From Sordariomycetes sp. S80-01Y (lineage: Eukaryota; Ascomycota; Sordariomycetes): a stretch of 64,000 nt of DNA. The notes beneath the pieces are model-generated. The model was not told where the DNA came from. It did no database searches and was given only the letters and a program-made list of their open reading frames with translations. Below, in pieces: positions 10,038 through 21,573 of the stretch. The stretch spans positions 1,426,001 through 1,490,000 of the forward strand of contig JAXQJY010000032.1 in NCBI GenBank assembly GCA_037042185.1, in the 5' to 3' direction. Position 1 is the stretch's first letter. Each line of letters opens with the position of its first letter. Both the position numbers and the translations under genes were made by a program.

Positions 10038-12754
10038 TTACGCGTTCTCTTCGCCGTTGTCTCTCCACACGTTCGCCTCTCCAATACCGAGTGACGTGTC
10101 GGTGCTCGGCATGATTAGGGAAGGCTGGTCATCGCTCATGGTCTCCGTCTCCGACTCCGTCAGCGGCGGTGGAGGCTCCTGGTACACCCAAGGTCGTTGT
10201 AATCTGCGAACGTTAGAAAGTGATACTGATTAGAGCGCGTATTTGACTTACGGGGCAACGAGGCTTGGGTTGACAAACATCAGCCCCTTTTCCCTGTGCT
10301 CATCCAGCGTGCTCCCTCTCCTCAGCAGGCCTTGCGATGGTCGTGGCCCTTGCTCGTCCTCGAAAGTCTCATCCATAGCAGCAGCATCTTCACTGTCTTC
10401 ATTTGATCTGATAGCTCGCAACGCGATGTACTTGGTCAGAGGGTCGAAGCGCTGGTTGAAGTAATAGCTGTACCAGATGGTGAACGGGATGAGCGGGAAG
10501 ATGAAGATAGATTGTACAAATGCGGACAAAGATGCAATCTGTCCAATCATGACGACCTCAAACACCAGAAGGCCCACAACAACACGGTAGCAGATGATCC
10601 GCCAGGCGCCACCAGTCGCGTGCTGAGGCTGATCCATCGCGTACAACAACATGTACTTGAAGGCGTAATAGCCCAGGATAAAGTACACGGTTCCGACCAG
10701 AAGGATAGCGAATCCCCACCTGAGGACGCTGTAAATGAGACAAAGATTGAAGACTAAAAGCGCCGTCGGCAGATAGAAGCCGTACTGAAAGGTCGGTGGC
10801 TGTCTGAGCTCAGCATAGTCTCGCGGCGTCGCGGACATCAATCGGTAGATGGGATGCAGCACCACGCTGCCAACCTCGCACATTCGTAAAGGCATGAGGC
10901 CGATACCTTGAAGCATGATGAAAGCGGTATAGAAGATAGAAAGATCCTCGACATCTCTAGCGATGACGCCGGGGATCGCGCTAGTGTCTTTGAGTAGATC
11001 CTGTATGGTGCTCCAGAAGTCGAGACCTGACTTCGATACGGCGAAAACGAAGAAGGTGTTGAAAAAGGTGAAAAAGAAGTTTTTGGAGATGACGGAGAGC
11101 TCGACATCGCCCTGAGATATCATGCCTTGACAGTTCGAGAGCCAATCGTAAAGATAGGGTACCGCCACGTTGAGCAACGATACCACTAAGGTAGGTAGAC
11201 CATTCTGGAAAAGGGAGTAGATGATCGAGTGCCCCTGAAGCCAGAGCCAGAATCGGGGAGCCAAAGTCTCGAGAGTGCAAATGCTCACTAACGAGGCCAA
11301 GAAGACGATGGGGAAGATCCAGATCAAAGTCAGGAATGTGATGAAAATGGTGATAGCCCAAGACTTCATTCTCCGCACTCCTCGTAAGGCATAAGTGTTC
11401 CTCCAGACGAGATCGGATGGTGCCGGTGTCGGTTTAGTCAGAAGGCTCCCTGGTCGAGGATCAATCCTCGCCTGAATGACCATCTGACAGGATGCAACGG
11501 AATCCATGGTGACAAGTGCCATGTCGGTTGCTTTGTAGGCTTTTTTGCGTGCACAGAGGACTTTGCCGTCAATCCTGCGGAGCTTCTCTTCGTAGTAGTC
11601 GATGGCATCCACCCTCTTCGAACGTGTTTGCAAAAAGCCAAAGCGGATCGTCACCTGCGGTCGCTCGCCCTCCGATACATGCGAGTTGTCTGTGTTGTCC
11701 TCCAACAGTCGGCCGTTCTCGTTCGCTTCTTCGTCAATGTGGGGTTGACTGTTCGATGCTTGGCTTCGCGGTACTCGAGCAGCCTCGACATTGTTGAGCT
11801 TCCTCTGTGAGGTGAGGTATTTTGTCCAGGCGCCCTCGAGTTTCCTCAGAATTCTGTCCCGCTCCTCCATCATATCGTCGATTTCCTGCCAATCCCGACA
11901 AAGAGTAACAGTCTCAACAGTTCCGATTTCCAGCTTCTCAATCAAATGCTTGATGCGTTCTTCAGAGCGCAGATCCGAAGGGATCCCCGTCAACCTGAAA
12001 GTCCGGTCGGTTATAGTAGATTGTGAGCCTAAGTAGTCCTGCCTGAACCGAATGATGCGGAATGTCTCCCAATTAATGGAGTAGATGGTCATGGCAACAA
12101 AAAGGTAAGTAAACACCACATAAGCCCATAAGTACGTCCTCTCGCTACTCATGTCGCCTTGGTGCCCATGCTTTTTCCCCTTGTAGGAGTAGATGTCCTC
12201 ATCCAATGGCAGCTGCACGGGCATAGACATGTACGAAGTTGAGTTTCCCGTGTCGTTGGTACCGTTGCCTCCTCCAAAGTAAGGGGTGAAGTTGCGATAT
12301 CTCTTGTTGATAGGCAGCAGTACGACGAGGGCGAAGAAGGCCATCACGCTAAAGAGACGGATGGCCATCTTGAAAAAGTTGAGGAAAACGAAGGCGTCGA
12401 GACCAGCGCTCGCGAGGATTTGCTGTTCTGAGATTCGGTAGAGCTGGGGCATCCAGCCAAAAAAGGAGTTTGGCATCTCGGGCAGGGCGAGGTTTGATTC
12501 GAGCCGCCGCTTGCGGGCGGAGTACAGCGAGGGCCATCTTGGACGAAGTGTCTACACAATTGTCAGTCTCACCCGCGCTGCCAGAGCACCTGGGAACATA
12601 CTGAGAAGGCGATGAACGCCGAGACGCCGATCAACAGCGACAGCACCAGCTGCACAACCAAGTCCTTGTCCTTCTCCGGGGGCTGAACAGACGCTTGACC
12701 ATCGCACTGCGTCTTGTTACCGCTCCTGCCGTCCGAGGCAAATATAAGATCCAT
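10038..12754 (-). CDS. CSC1/OSCA-like calcium-permeable stress-gated cation channel (2 introns)
   Basis: Three exons: 12754-12602, 12551-10252 and 10203-10038. Introns are 12552-12601 (GTATGT...GTGTAG) and 10204-10251 (GTAAGT...TTCGCAG), giving 872 aa. Domain order fits the DUF221 family: an N-terminal helix at about 30-50 (RSN1_TM), a two-helix segment, a long cytosolic RNA-recognition-like domain (about 210-420) including the FRLTGIPSDLRSEERIK stretch, then the RSN1_7TM block starting near APSDLVWRNTYALRGVRR with about nine further helices. The acidic Pro-rich tail is encoded by exon 3. The family forms mechanically or osmotically gated cation channels in the plasma membrane; yeast relatives include Csc1, Rsn1 and Phm7. 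Fungi carry several paralogs and I cannot assign which one this is. Confidence 0.93.
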
Positions 12755-13133
12755 AGTGGGCGGCGACAGTCCAGCTGAGGAAGATGTCGATGGCAGCTTC
12801 GATGGATTTTAGAGAGGTCGAGGCTTGGCTTTGGTGGCTGTCGCGCAGCTCGTGAAGCTTGGAGCTCGCGCCTGCGACGGGACACCTGGTGACGTAGTGC
12901 ACGTGCTCGTCATCGCTCACGCTCCGCCACATGTGGACCCTTTGTGCATCCGAGACTGCGGGCATAACATCGGCACTTTTTAATGCAAACGACCCCCTTA
13001 ATGAGTACGTTCTCTTATATGATTCTTCTTGCGACGGAGCCATCACAACGTATCTTGCAAACTCTCCATATTTAAATCTCTTTTAATTACATAATTAGTG
13101 AGAAGCGCTCAGAATCTGCGCCCCGATCCTCAA
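12755..13133. other. Intergenic, 380 bp
   Basis: 5' flank of the channel gene and 3' flank of the next Zn2Cys6 gene, tandem on the minus strand. AT-rich around 13065-13095; nothing else seen. Confidence 0.4.
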
Positions 13134-15462
13134 TCATGGCATACTATTCGTGTAATCCCACTGGAAGTTGCCGTCCGTCATACCAACGAGGTCCCCAAAC
13201 ATCCCGTCGTCTGTGGCCAGCCCTTCTAGGAAGGCCGATGGCAGGAATGGAAGTCCCGACGGTGACTGCGCCCCAGCGCAAGTCGGTGTGAAGGAAAAGG
13301 AACTGTCCATCTTCGCACGCTTGCGCACGGGGCCCATGCCGTCCAAGTCTCCCTGTACCGAGAAGTCTAAGGACGACGCGTCGTTCAACCTCTCTGCGGG
13401 AGCTGAGGTCTCGCCATTGGACGCGCGTTCTAGAGGTTGGGAAGGCAGTTTTGTGAGTTGCTGGAATTGTTCCGTGGCGTTGCTGTGCATGCTGCGGATG
13501 AACTGGTCGACTACGCTCGTCATGGCCCCTGCGGGCTGGTAGTTGCGCGACATGAGGCTTATTGCCAGCCTCAGGGATGCGAGCTTGTCAATGACGATCT
13601 TTCTCTCCTTCACGTCTGACTGTAAGATCACCTCGCCCATAAGCGCTGTTGCTGCCGTTCCAGCGTGCTGGACAGCCGTGCCATAAGCTTGAGCAAGGTC
13701 GAATCGACACCGGTACAGTTCAAAAATGGTGGAGATTTGCTTCGCACTATCGGCGCAGCTGGCGCGGGAAAGATTGGTGAAGTGATTGCTCACATCCGCC
13801 TCTGAGTTCTGGTCGTACCGAACGAACGGCCTGTGCAGCAGGATGAGGGCAGCATGGTATTGTGTGCTGTCCCTGTCAGTGCGAACTCCTTCTCTTTTTC
13901 GTAGGACTTACTGCAGAAGATAGTATGGAGGCGGCATTGTCGCGTGTGTTTCAGATGACCATTGCAAGTGCGCTGGTAACGACGTGCACCAGTCCCTCAA
14001 CTGCTGGTCAATCGCGGCCAGTCTGAAATATGTCTCCGTTGATTTTGGTGGCCGAGGCCCTCTCAGGTCACAAAGTTGGCTAACGTGCTCCATCATCCTT
14101 AAAAGAGCCTCGTATATCCTCGTCACGGATTTCTTCTCATGCCAGCTTGGCCGGCACGGAATCATCCTTCCGAAGTCAAAGGACAGACAGTTGGGTGACA
14201 CGTCTGAGGTTTTGATCGTTGTCGGTCGACCCAAATAGAGAGACCACAATCGATCCGTGGTCATGCAAGCCCACAAGACCATCTGTCGAATCTGGGTATC
14301 TCGCTCGGGCAATCCGAGTGGACTCGGATCGACATGCAGGCCGGCGTCAAAGATGATCCTGAAGCACATTCCGGTGTATAGCCACCCGGTGTCGTCGTTT
14401 CCGCAGCAGAATTCCAATCCGCCAAGCAGTTGGAAAGCCTGTATGGACGGGATTCCTCCAGGCTTCTCCATCTCAAGCTTCGCCAGCGACTTGGCCTTCT
14501 CGTGCAGCGTTGAGGTGGCATACCCCGGCAATGCCAGCCGTTTGATGTCGTCCCTTGCCTTATCTGCGTAGCGGAAGCCCGTTGCTAGGATTGTCAAATG
14601 CAAGAAGGATGAGTAAAACTCTACACCTCCTTGCTCCTGGTCCCTGTAGAAGGTATCCGCGTGGACCATGTGGATGACAGTGTTGTGAAGTTCGAAGAAG
14701 AGGTCCATAAGGTAGTTATGGGTATCCGGTGAGAGGTCTCGAACAATCATCGCAATAGGCCAGTGGTTATCTCGCCGTTGCTGCAACGCCGCTTCGGAGC
14801 TCATCCGTGAGAGAACGTTCATGTGCGTTGTGGAGCCGAAGTAGCGGACACGACCTGATGCCATATCGAACCGGATAGCCGAAGGCATGAGCTTGGTGAC
14901 CACAGAGCTTGCCGGCTCAGTGGACTTGTTGTTGGCGATTCTGTCATCGTCGATTTCGTCAATCGACGACGCCCCGCAGATGCCCTCTGGTGATGTGTAA
15001 GGGGGTGGTAGTTCACCCTGCGCCACTCTTAAATCCCTTGCGGGATTTGAATTATTGGCGGCTCTGGCTTCGCTCAATTGCCTCTCGAGATCTTGAATGC
15101 GCTGCATGAGCGTCGTCTCGACAGTCTTTACAGAGGTCCGGCTGGCCTCGTGTTAGCGTTCACAGTCCAACGGCGATTCGCCTCAAAGACAGGGTGTTGA
15201 CCTTTTCCGCCCATCTCTGTCATCGTAGATGCACTCATGCTCGTTCCCTCTACAGCTCACACAAGTCTTGGAATCTGGGCCCGGGACACACTGTTCCAGG
15301 TCTCAGTCAGCATTCGTTCGACGTGGCACTACGCAGCCTGCTATCAGGGACTAGCCACGGCGAAAGGTGACTTACACGAATGCGGGCCTTGCGACACTGA
15401 ATGCACGCAGCCGTCGCGCGATGGCGGTGTCTAGCTGTTGGTTTACCCCTGATCTCCTCCAT
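13134..15462 (-). CDS. Zn2Cys6 fungal transcription factor (3 introns)
   Basis: Four exons: 15462-15376, 15290-15202, 15141-13912 and 13866-13134. Introns are 85, 60 and 45 nt, all GT-AG; 712 aa. The first intron splits the zinc cluster. After splicing the pattern is CX2CX6CX8CX2CX6C with cysteines 20, 23, 30, 39, 42 and 49, followed by a basic linker and a short coiled coil (LMQRIQDLERQLSEA). The middle is a fungal-specific regulatory domain (roughly 190-520) with landmarks LFFELHNTVIHMVHADTF and GRPTTIKTSDVS; the segment rebuilt across intron 3 (HTQYHAALILLHRPFV) is characteristic of this class. The acidic/aromatic C-terminus could be an activation region. The start is the only in-frame ATG before the cluster. 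The target pathway is unknown. Confidence 0.88.
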
Positions 15463-16356
15463 GCCTCTCCATCTACAAACCCAGTTGGAAATTCAAGGGC
15501 TGCTGTGCCTTCAATTATGATCTGTGGGAGGCAGCGACAGACGATCCGCAGTTGTCAACAACAGACATCAACGAGGGAGGGGGTGAAGGCACGCCTGTGG
15601 GCCTCTAGGACCCGGATGTAGTTTCCCAGGGATCGTCCTTTCTATCGCATTATTCCGAGATTCTCCATGGGCTATACCATACCTTGGCGAGATGCTTCCC
15701 CGCACTGGTCGTTCCCCCAGATTCCTCCCCGCGCCAGGCTCTGGATTCTCACTCGATGATCCAAGCTACTTACCCTGAGCAAACTATGTAGGTAGCTAAC
15801 TGAGGCAGTTCATAGGAAAACATTGAAGATCCAAAGCCTACATTAATTAATTTTTGAATGCGTGTTCAATCCATGAACGAGATTTCCGTCATCTATACCG
15901 CCTTCCCGGGTTTCCCCAAACCACCATGGTGGACTCAATCAACCCCACTCCGGAAAACTAATATCCGTGGTTATGACTCGTGGTCCTCCATCAACAAAGT
16001 GCACACTGACCAGTTCACAGCCCGCCACCCTCTGCAGGACCTCAGCTGAGGTTCCAGAGTATCCTGGATGGCGGTCGAGTGGTTTGTTGGCTGGGACTAG
16101 CGTCCACAGCTTGAACCCTCTTTGAACAAGGATGGGTGGCATTTGCGGTTGTTTCTCTCCTATAAAAGAGCCTGGCTAAGGTCGTGTGGTTAGCCTAAGT
16201 TTCCTCCTTCGTTGAACCTAGTCTATACTGCTGTACATGCCTTGGAGCGTTGTCTATTCTCTTTCTTCCAATACTTTTTTTCGTTCCAGCTTCTGCTCCG
16301 AGTGAACAACTTTCAAGATTCCCCTACAGGATAGACCAAGCCAGCTACCGCGGAAT
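15463..16356. other. Divergent promoter region
   Basis: Lies between the minus-strand Zn2Cys6 gene and the plus-strand SDR gene. Shared control is possible. Apart from the TATA box listed separately, I see nothing specific. Confidence 0.4.
16161..16167 (+). promoter_or_regulatory. TATA box of the SDR gene
   Basis: TATAAAA, about 195 bp upstream of the SDR start codon, a plausible distance for a fungal promoter with a 5' leader. Confidence 0.45.
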
Positions 16357-17209
16357 ATGGAGGGCAAAGTGATCGTCATAACCGGCGCCGCCTCAGGGAT
16401 CGGCCTCGAGACCGCAAAACTTCTTGCTTCCAAGTCCTGCCGTCTTTCCTTAGCCGACGTACAGGAGGGACCTCTCAAGAAAGTCGTCTCCGACATCACT
16501 TCAGCCGGCGGCACTGCCATCGGCAAGGTGGTTGACATCCGGAAGCGAGATCAAGTCGACGCTTGGATCAAGGAGACAGTTGACACGTACGGGAAGATCG
16601 ACGGGTGTGCTAACATCGCTGGCGTCATTGGAAAGGAGATAGGGTTGAAGAGCATCTTCGAAATTGAGGATGAGGATTGGGACTTTGTGATGGATGTCAA
16701 CATCAAAGGGTTGATGAATTGTTTGCGGCAAGCTTGAGGATTTCCATGGTGAGAGACAAGATACTGACCAGCTCGACAGCGCCCAGATCCCCAATATGAA
16801 CGAAGGAGGCTCTATTGCCAACGCAGCCAGTATCTGCGGTCAGATAGGGCTTCCGAAGAACGGTGCCTATTGTAGTTCTAAGCACGCTGTCATTGGGCTC
16901 ACACGAGTCGCTGCGAAGGAGCTCGGCCCAAAGAATATTCGGTGCAATGCCATCTGTCCGTGAGTACCAAGACGTCACTCACCAATCGACTTGGCTGACC
17001 CTACACACAGTGGTCCAATCGAGACCCCTATGATCAAACAATCCGCGGACATGAAGGGAGGTGTCGAGACGAACTTCAACAGCATCGTTGCGCTGCAACG
17101 CAGAGCTCACCCTAAGGAAGTTGCGAATCTGGTCGAATGGCTATTGTCCGATGGTTCGAGTTACGTGACTGGAGCGGTTCAATCAGTTGACGGAGGCTGG
17201 TTCTGCTGA
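16357..17209 (+). CDS. Short-chain dehydrogenase/reductase (2 introns, one GC-AG)
   Basis: Exons 16357-16727, 16780-16959 and 17011-17209; 249 aa. This is a classical SDR with the NAD(P)-binding TGAASGIG motif at 9-16 and catalytic Ser141, Tyr154 and Lys158 in YCSSK, and a C-terminal VTGAVQSVDGGW block. It follows the layout of FabG-like fungal oxidoreductases, acting on an unknown alcohol/ketone, probably in the cytosol. Asp36-Val-Gln after strand 2 suggests NAD(H) preference (inference). Intron 2 is ordinary (GTGAGT...ACACAG). Intron 1, 16728-16779, must start with GCAAGC to keep frame: the unspliced frame stops at once, while the spliced one gives NCLRAQIPNMNEGGS, as expected for the family. 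It may be co-regulated with the divergent Zn2Cys6 gene. Confidence 0.92.
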
Positions 17210-20200
17210 TGCTGTCCAGAACAAACTGATAGAGCGCTTCGTAAATAGAGGTATGAAACGTATTGCATCACGTGTTGACCGACACTCAATCGTGATACAA
17301 GGCCTTCAGGGTCTTTAGTTCAAGCCGACGGATCGAATTCCATCTTTTTACTTTGGTCTGAAGCAAGCTGATGGCAGGAGCAATGAAGCATCAAGGTCCC
17401 GAACACAGCGCTTGTCGTGATATGTTTCTTTACGGCAGTTTTTAGCATCCCGTTGTCGTCAATTTGCAAGTATAAGAGAACAAAGACCCCAAAAGGATGA
17501 GGAATCAACGATTTCAGTAAGAACAGGACAGGTGAGACACTTTGAAACAACAGCGTTTGCGCCAGGGTCGTCTGTGTAAAGATCCGTCACAGTATCGGAC
17601 ACATCACGTCTATACGACGGGGCTACCAGCAACTACAGCTCAGGGGCAGGCATTGCTCGTCGGGGACGACAGTCAGTCCTCATCAAGCAAGCCTATTGCT
17701 TCCCACAGATCAGACCTAGCTACGTCACAGCAGCGGCGGAGAAGCTTACCTGCCAATCAATCCCCAAGTGAAACCGGCAGCGCAAAGTCCAGCTTTTGAA
17801 CCCCTGCGACTAAAAACAGCGGGAAAACAACTATTGTAATGTGGAAAAGCCGAGTAGTATGTATCTCGACAGGGAGTGGAGCGAGGGAAGGGGACGATGC
17901 GTTGTTCCACTCAGTGATCGGGCCAAGGTTAGATGCGGAGAATATGGTCTCACAAGGCCGCCTGTCAGATATTCTCTCTAATGGTCATATACGTCAAAGG
18001 CTCACACATGACCCGAGAAATAGCGATGCCATGCAGCCAGAGCTGAAAGAGGTTGTATCCAGGGGTCTCCCGCGTGCGTCAGGGTTTACGGTGAGACGTG
18101 AAGCCGATAGGGGTTGTGTTTTCAACAACATGCCGCTAAATCGCCGGGCAGCCGAGGGTACCCATACAAGAAGCCCGAGTAAGAACGTGTCGAGTACCTC
18201 CGCTTTGTCGTGGATCTGGAAGGAATAGCCGAGAAGTCATCTGATCCCGAGGTGCGGTCATGCCATCGGTGTTGTGATCTTCCTGAATCGTGGTCTAAAT
18301 ATGTTCATGGGTCGACCAAAGGAGCCTCGCCATTGATAAATTGGCAGGGCAGGCTGTTAAGTTGAAGAGGACCGAGCATAACAAGTTGGTCGGAGTTGAC
18401 TATCAAACTCGTCTGCCGATGGTGCAATGCTAGGGGCGCCTTTCAAGGGGCAGCCAGCATGCTTGCCTAGGAATTGGACTAATCTGCGGTGATGGGGTGC
18501 ATGGCAACTCAAACAAACAGGATCCAGCCATGAAATAAAATGTTACGGCAAGATGAACCGAGTCTTGCACTAATGTAGGCCGCAAGCAGCGCCTAGGCCA
18601 TCCGTCCACTGCTTGCTGCTTGATCCGCGACACTGATCGTGATGGAGCTGGTCACAGACTGCCGACGGTGAATGAGACGAACGGATACACAACGCATACG
18701 CCACCTATGGAATCCACGCAACGAAGTAGTCCACAGCCGTGAAGGACACCCAGCGACGCTGTGTAGGACGTGGACACGCCAGGGCCCACGATGTTTGGCT
18801 TGGCTGCCTATCAAACGCTCATCAAGTCCAGATGTCCCTGCTGACCGGTCTGAGGGTAGTCACTGGTAGTCTGAGAAGCTTTCTGTGTTGCTATTCTCAC
18901 TGCGACCTGTCTGGCAGTCGCCAAATTTGCCACCGAGCGGAGGCAATGACAATGCTCGCACGGCAGCACGAACGCTTGAGCTGCACTCTACCGAGCCTTA
19001 CTGACCCCGAAATTAATCAGAGAGGAGTTATGTTCAAGGGAAATTCTCATGAAATGCTTCTCTCGCTATATAGAGTGGAATCTTGTTGATCTTGGGTGTC
19101 GCACATCATGTACAGGTGCATATGCGCAATGACCTCGGGGCACTCGCCGGATTGCTTCCGAGTGTGATTCCGACAGACACCTCTTGCAGGAGAATTCTTT
19201 CAGAGAATTTCCAGACAGGTACTTGAGCCTATCGCTATAATGTCTGGAAAACGAGGCTGGCCGCATGTGCCATCTAAGCTGAAATCTGTACCTTGCTTCT
19301 ACGGCATTCCGAGAGCGGATGTAAGAAGTACTGTGAGAAAGACCCTGGTTGCCTGGAACTAAAACTGGTAAAGTAGCCAAGGATCGAAGTAGGAGACAAG
19401 ACTGATGGTTGGCGTCGCACCTCAGATCTCGGATACGGAGACAACTTTGGCTTGCGGGCCTCAGCAGGCAGCTGCGATTCTTGTTCAACTTGCTTCAGAG
19501 AGCAAAAGGAGACACGTCATGATCGAGAGTTTTGATCTCTACTTTACGATCCATAGCACATGCGTCAGCCCCTACGCAACTGGAAGCTTTTCTCGTCCTG
19601 TCTTCCGACGTATGTGTTCGGGTAACCTCATAATTGTTGCACGATCGTTTCTTTCACGATGTTTCAATAGTCCGCGTGCTGAAATTTGCGTCGAATCTAT
19701 ACAGTAGGAGAGGCCGAGCCTCCGGGGCACCTGTCTGCGCTCTCAGACCCCCGTGATTGCCTTGGTCAAGAAACTCACACCGCGCCTTCAAGTCTCGTAC
19801 CACGTCAAAAGCCAATAATTGACGAAGGTACTTCATGCGGGAAGCCGAACCCTTATGCAAGGACTCGTGCGTGTTGCTGACACTTTCTTTTTGGCCGTGG
19901 CAACCAGTGCAAGACCGGGGTTGAGGCGCATGCCGAGACAGGTTGCCTGATGCTGTGATGCCTACCCACGGCCACGACTTGTTGTTCGTAAAGACGCGGG
20001 GCTGTTTGAGACGATGATGAAGCAGGTCTGGAATATGCCGAGTGACACAGCATTCGGGTTGATTTGCGAGTGACATGCCCACCGCCAACCCTGTGTCGGT
20101 CCTCATGCTTTGAGAGCCATACTGTCGAACCTGTCAACTTCTGCAATTGTTCGGATCGCCCAAACAAACCCTGGCCAGTGTTATTGAAAGATATACTACC

Positions 20201-20329
20201 TGTCGCGCGAACGGGAGAGCTCTAGTTGACGCTACACTGGGCCGGACAACGCACAGCGTGGATGGCGTTTCTACTGGTTGCCGTGACGGAAAAGCTTCGT
20301 GGTAGAGAGTTCAGTCTATCGTCCTCGGG
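17210..20329. other. Gene-poor stretch, 3.1 kb
   Basis: Only short, non-overlapping frames without family resemblance on either strand (for example near 17839-18228 and 19066-19488). No terminal repeats, AT-biased mutation pattern or transposase-like protein could be seen. It may be long regulatory DNA or decayed sequence. Confidence 0.4.
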
Positions 20330-20336
20330 TATATAG
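20330..20336 (+). promoter_or_regulatory. TATA-like box before the small gene
   Basis: TATATAG, about 148 bp upstream of the ATG at 20478. It is consistent with that small two-exon gene being transcribed. Confidence 0.3.
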
Positions 20337-20477
20337 TCTATCGAAGAGTTCAAATGCCCAAGGGTCTTTGCCAAAATACATCGGAGGATAGGTATCTTCT
20401 CCTCCCCGTGGACAACCACCCCGTTGAGGCTTGGCGCGATCTAAGTCCTCGCTGCGCAGACCACAGCCCAACTGTCA

Positions 20478-20800
20478 ATGATGAGCAACGATCTCACTTC
20501 CTCGCCAATGGACAAGGGCAACTCGAGTGGTGAGAGTTCTACGACATGCGTGTTGAAAAGTTGAATCTCACCATAATCCCGACAGCAAGCTCGAGCTCCA
20601 ACACCGCGTCCACCACATCAGCCGCTGGCGAATCCCCCATGAAAAGGTTTCTTTCGGAATCACCGAACGACCCTACGCCGTGGCTGAAGGAACACTTGTC
20701 TGCAGGCTCAGGTGGAGGGTACAACGGCTCTGGGCACCGCGGTAACACGAAGGCCGAGGACGATTGGTCGACGGCAGCAACGCAAGGTTCGACCAAGTAG
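20478..20800 (+). CDS. Probable small hypothetical protein (1 intron)
   Basis: Exons 20478-20529 and 20586-20800, separated by a 56-nt intron with donor GTGAGA, branch-like CTCAC and acceptor CGACAG; 88 aa. The spliced frame opens with tandem ATGs and runs without interruption to TAG. The protein is small, hydrophilic and low-complexity: a Ser/Thr/Ala-rich N-terminus (SSASSSSNTASTTSAAG), a short segment KRFLSESPNDPTPWLKEHL, and a Gly/Ser-rich tail. It has no signal peptide or membrane helix and resembles no family I know. Support is the intron, frame rescue and an upstream TATA-like box. The second exon alone looks like a meaningless 84-aa ORF, so gene finders may have missed it. It converges with the Zn2Cys6 gene at 21574. 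Confidence 0.45.
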
Positions 20801-21573
20801 CAGATGATGACGAGGCCAAATCATAGCGTATTTTAAAGATTCGACCTCATTTGGAGGAACCTCAGCTAGTTTGCAATGTTTCTTTATAGAGCCCAATAGA
20901 AGATTCCGATTGCAATGAATGATAACTGGTTGGCATATCCTGAGAACTGCTAAACATGAACTGAGGACGTTCCTGTACCCAGGAGTATGAGAATCGGCAC
21001 AGGCGCTTGTCTTGAATAAATCCGTGACTTAGATGTCTCAACCGCCTGGAGGATTGAATGATTGAGAAGAAAGAATTTTAGACGACAACAAGGGTTGAAA
21101 TGTGTATGGCTTACGCAGGGCGTTCTTACTGGCTGCCTTGGCTTCGGCGTGGATGCGTTTCACGCCTTGCCCCTTTTCCCCCGAGGTTTATAACAGCCCT
21201 ACCCCAAGAACCATCCATCGATAAGCTTCACAATCATGCACCGGCGCGAAAGACACCTTAGCAAATCAAGTAATCATTCAATTCGTTGTTGGTCAAATTC
21301 AGATACGCTCAAACGTCATTTCGTTAACATAGGCCCTCCATGAAAGCTATGGGAGCCTTCTTTCTCGTCTCGTTCTCTCAGTTCCTACATCTGGTTCCAT
21401 TAACTTTTGAGAAATGAACAGACAGATAATACTGTTCACCCCAGCCAATAGTTCGGGGCGGCTCAGCTAGCCTAGAAAAGCTAACTGCTGGAGTTGAGAA
21501 GAAGATAGATCTCGACGGAAGGCCAAAAGTTCATCTTCACAACGCCCTCCCATCTTACCCCTTCTCGCCACAT
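20801..21573. other. Intergenic between convergent genes
   Basis: Lies between two 3' ends. Moderately AT-rich, with no coding potential seen. Confidence 0.4.
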
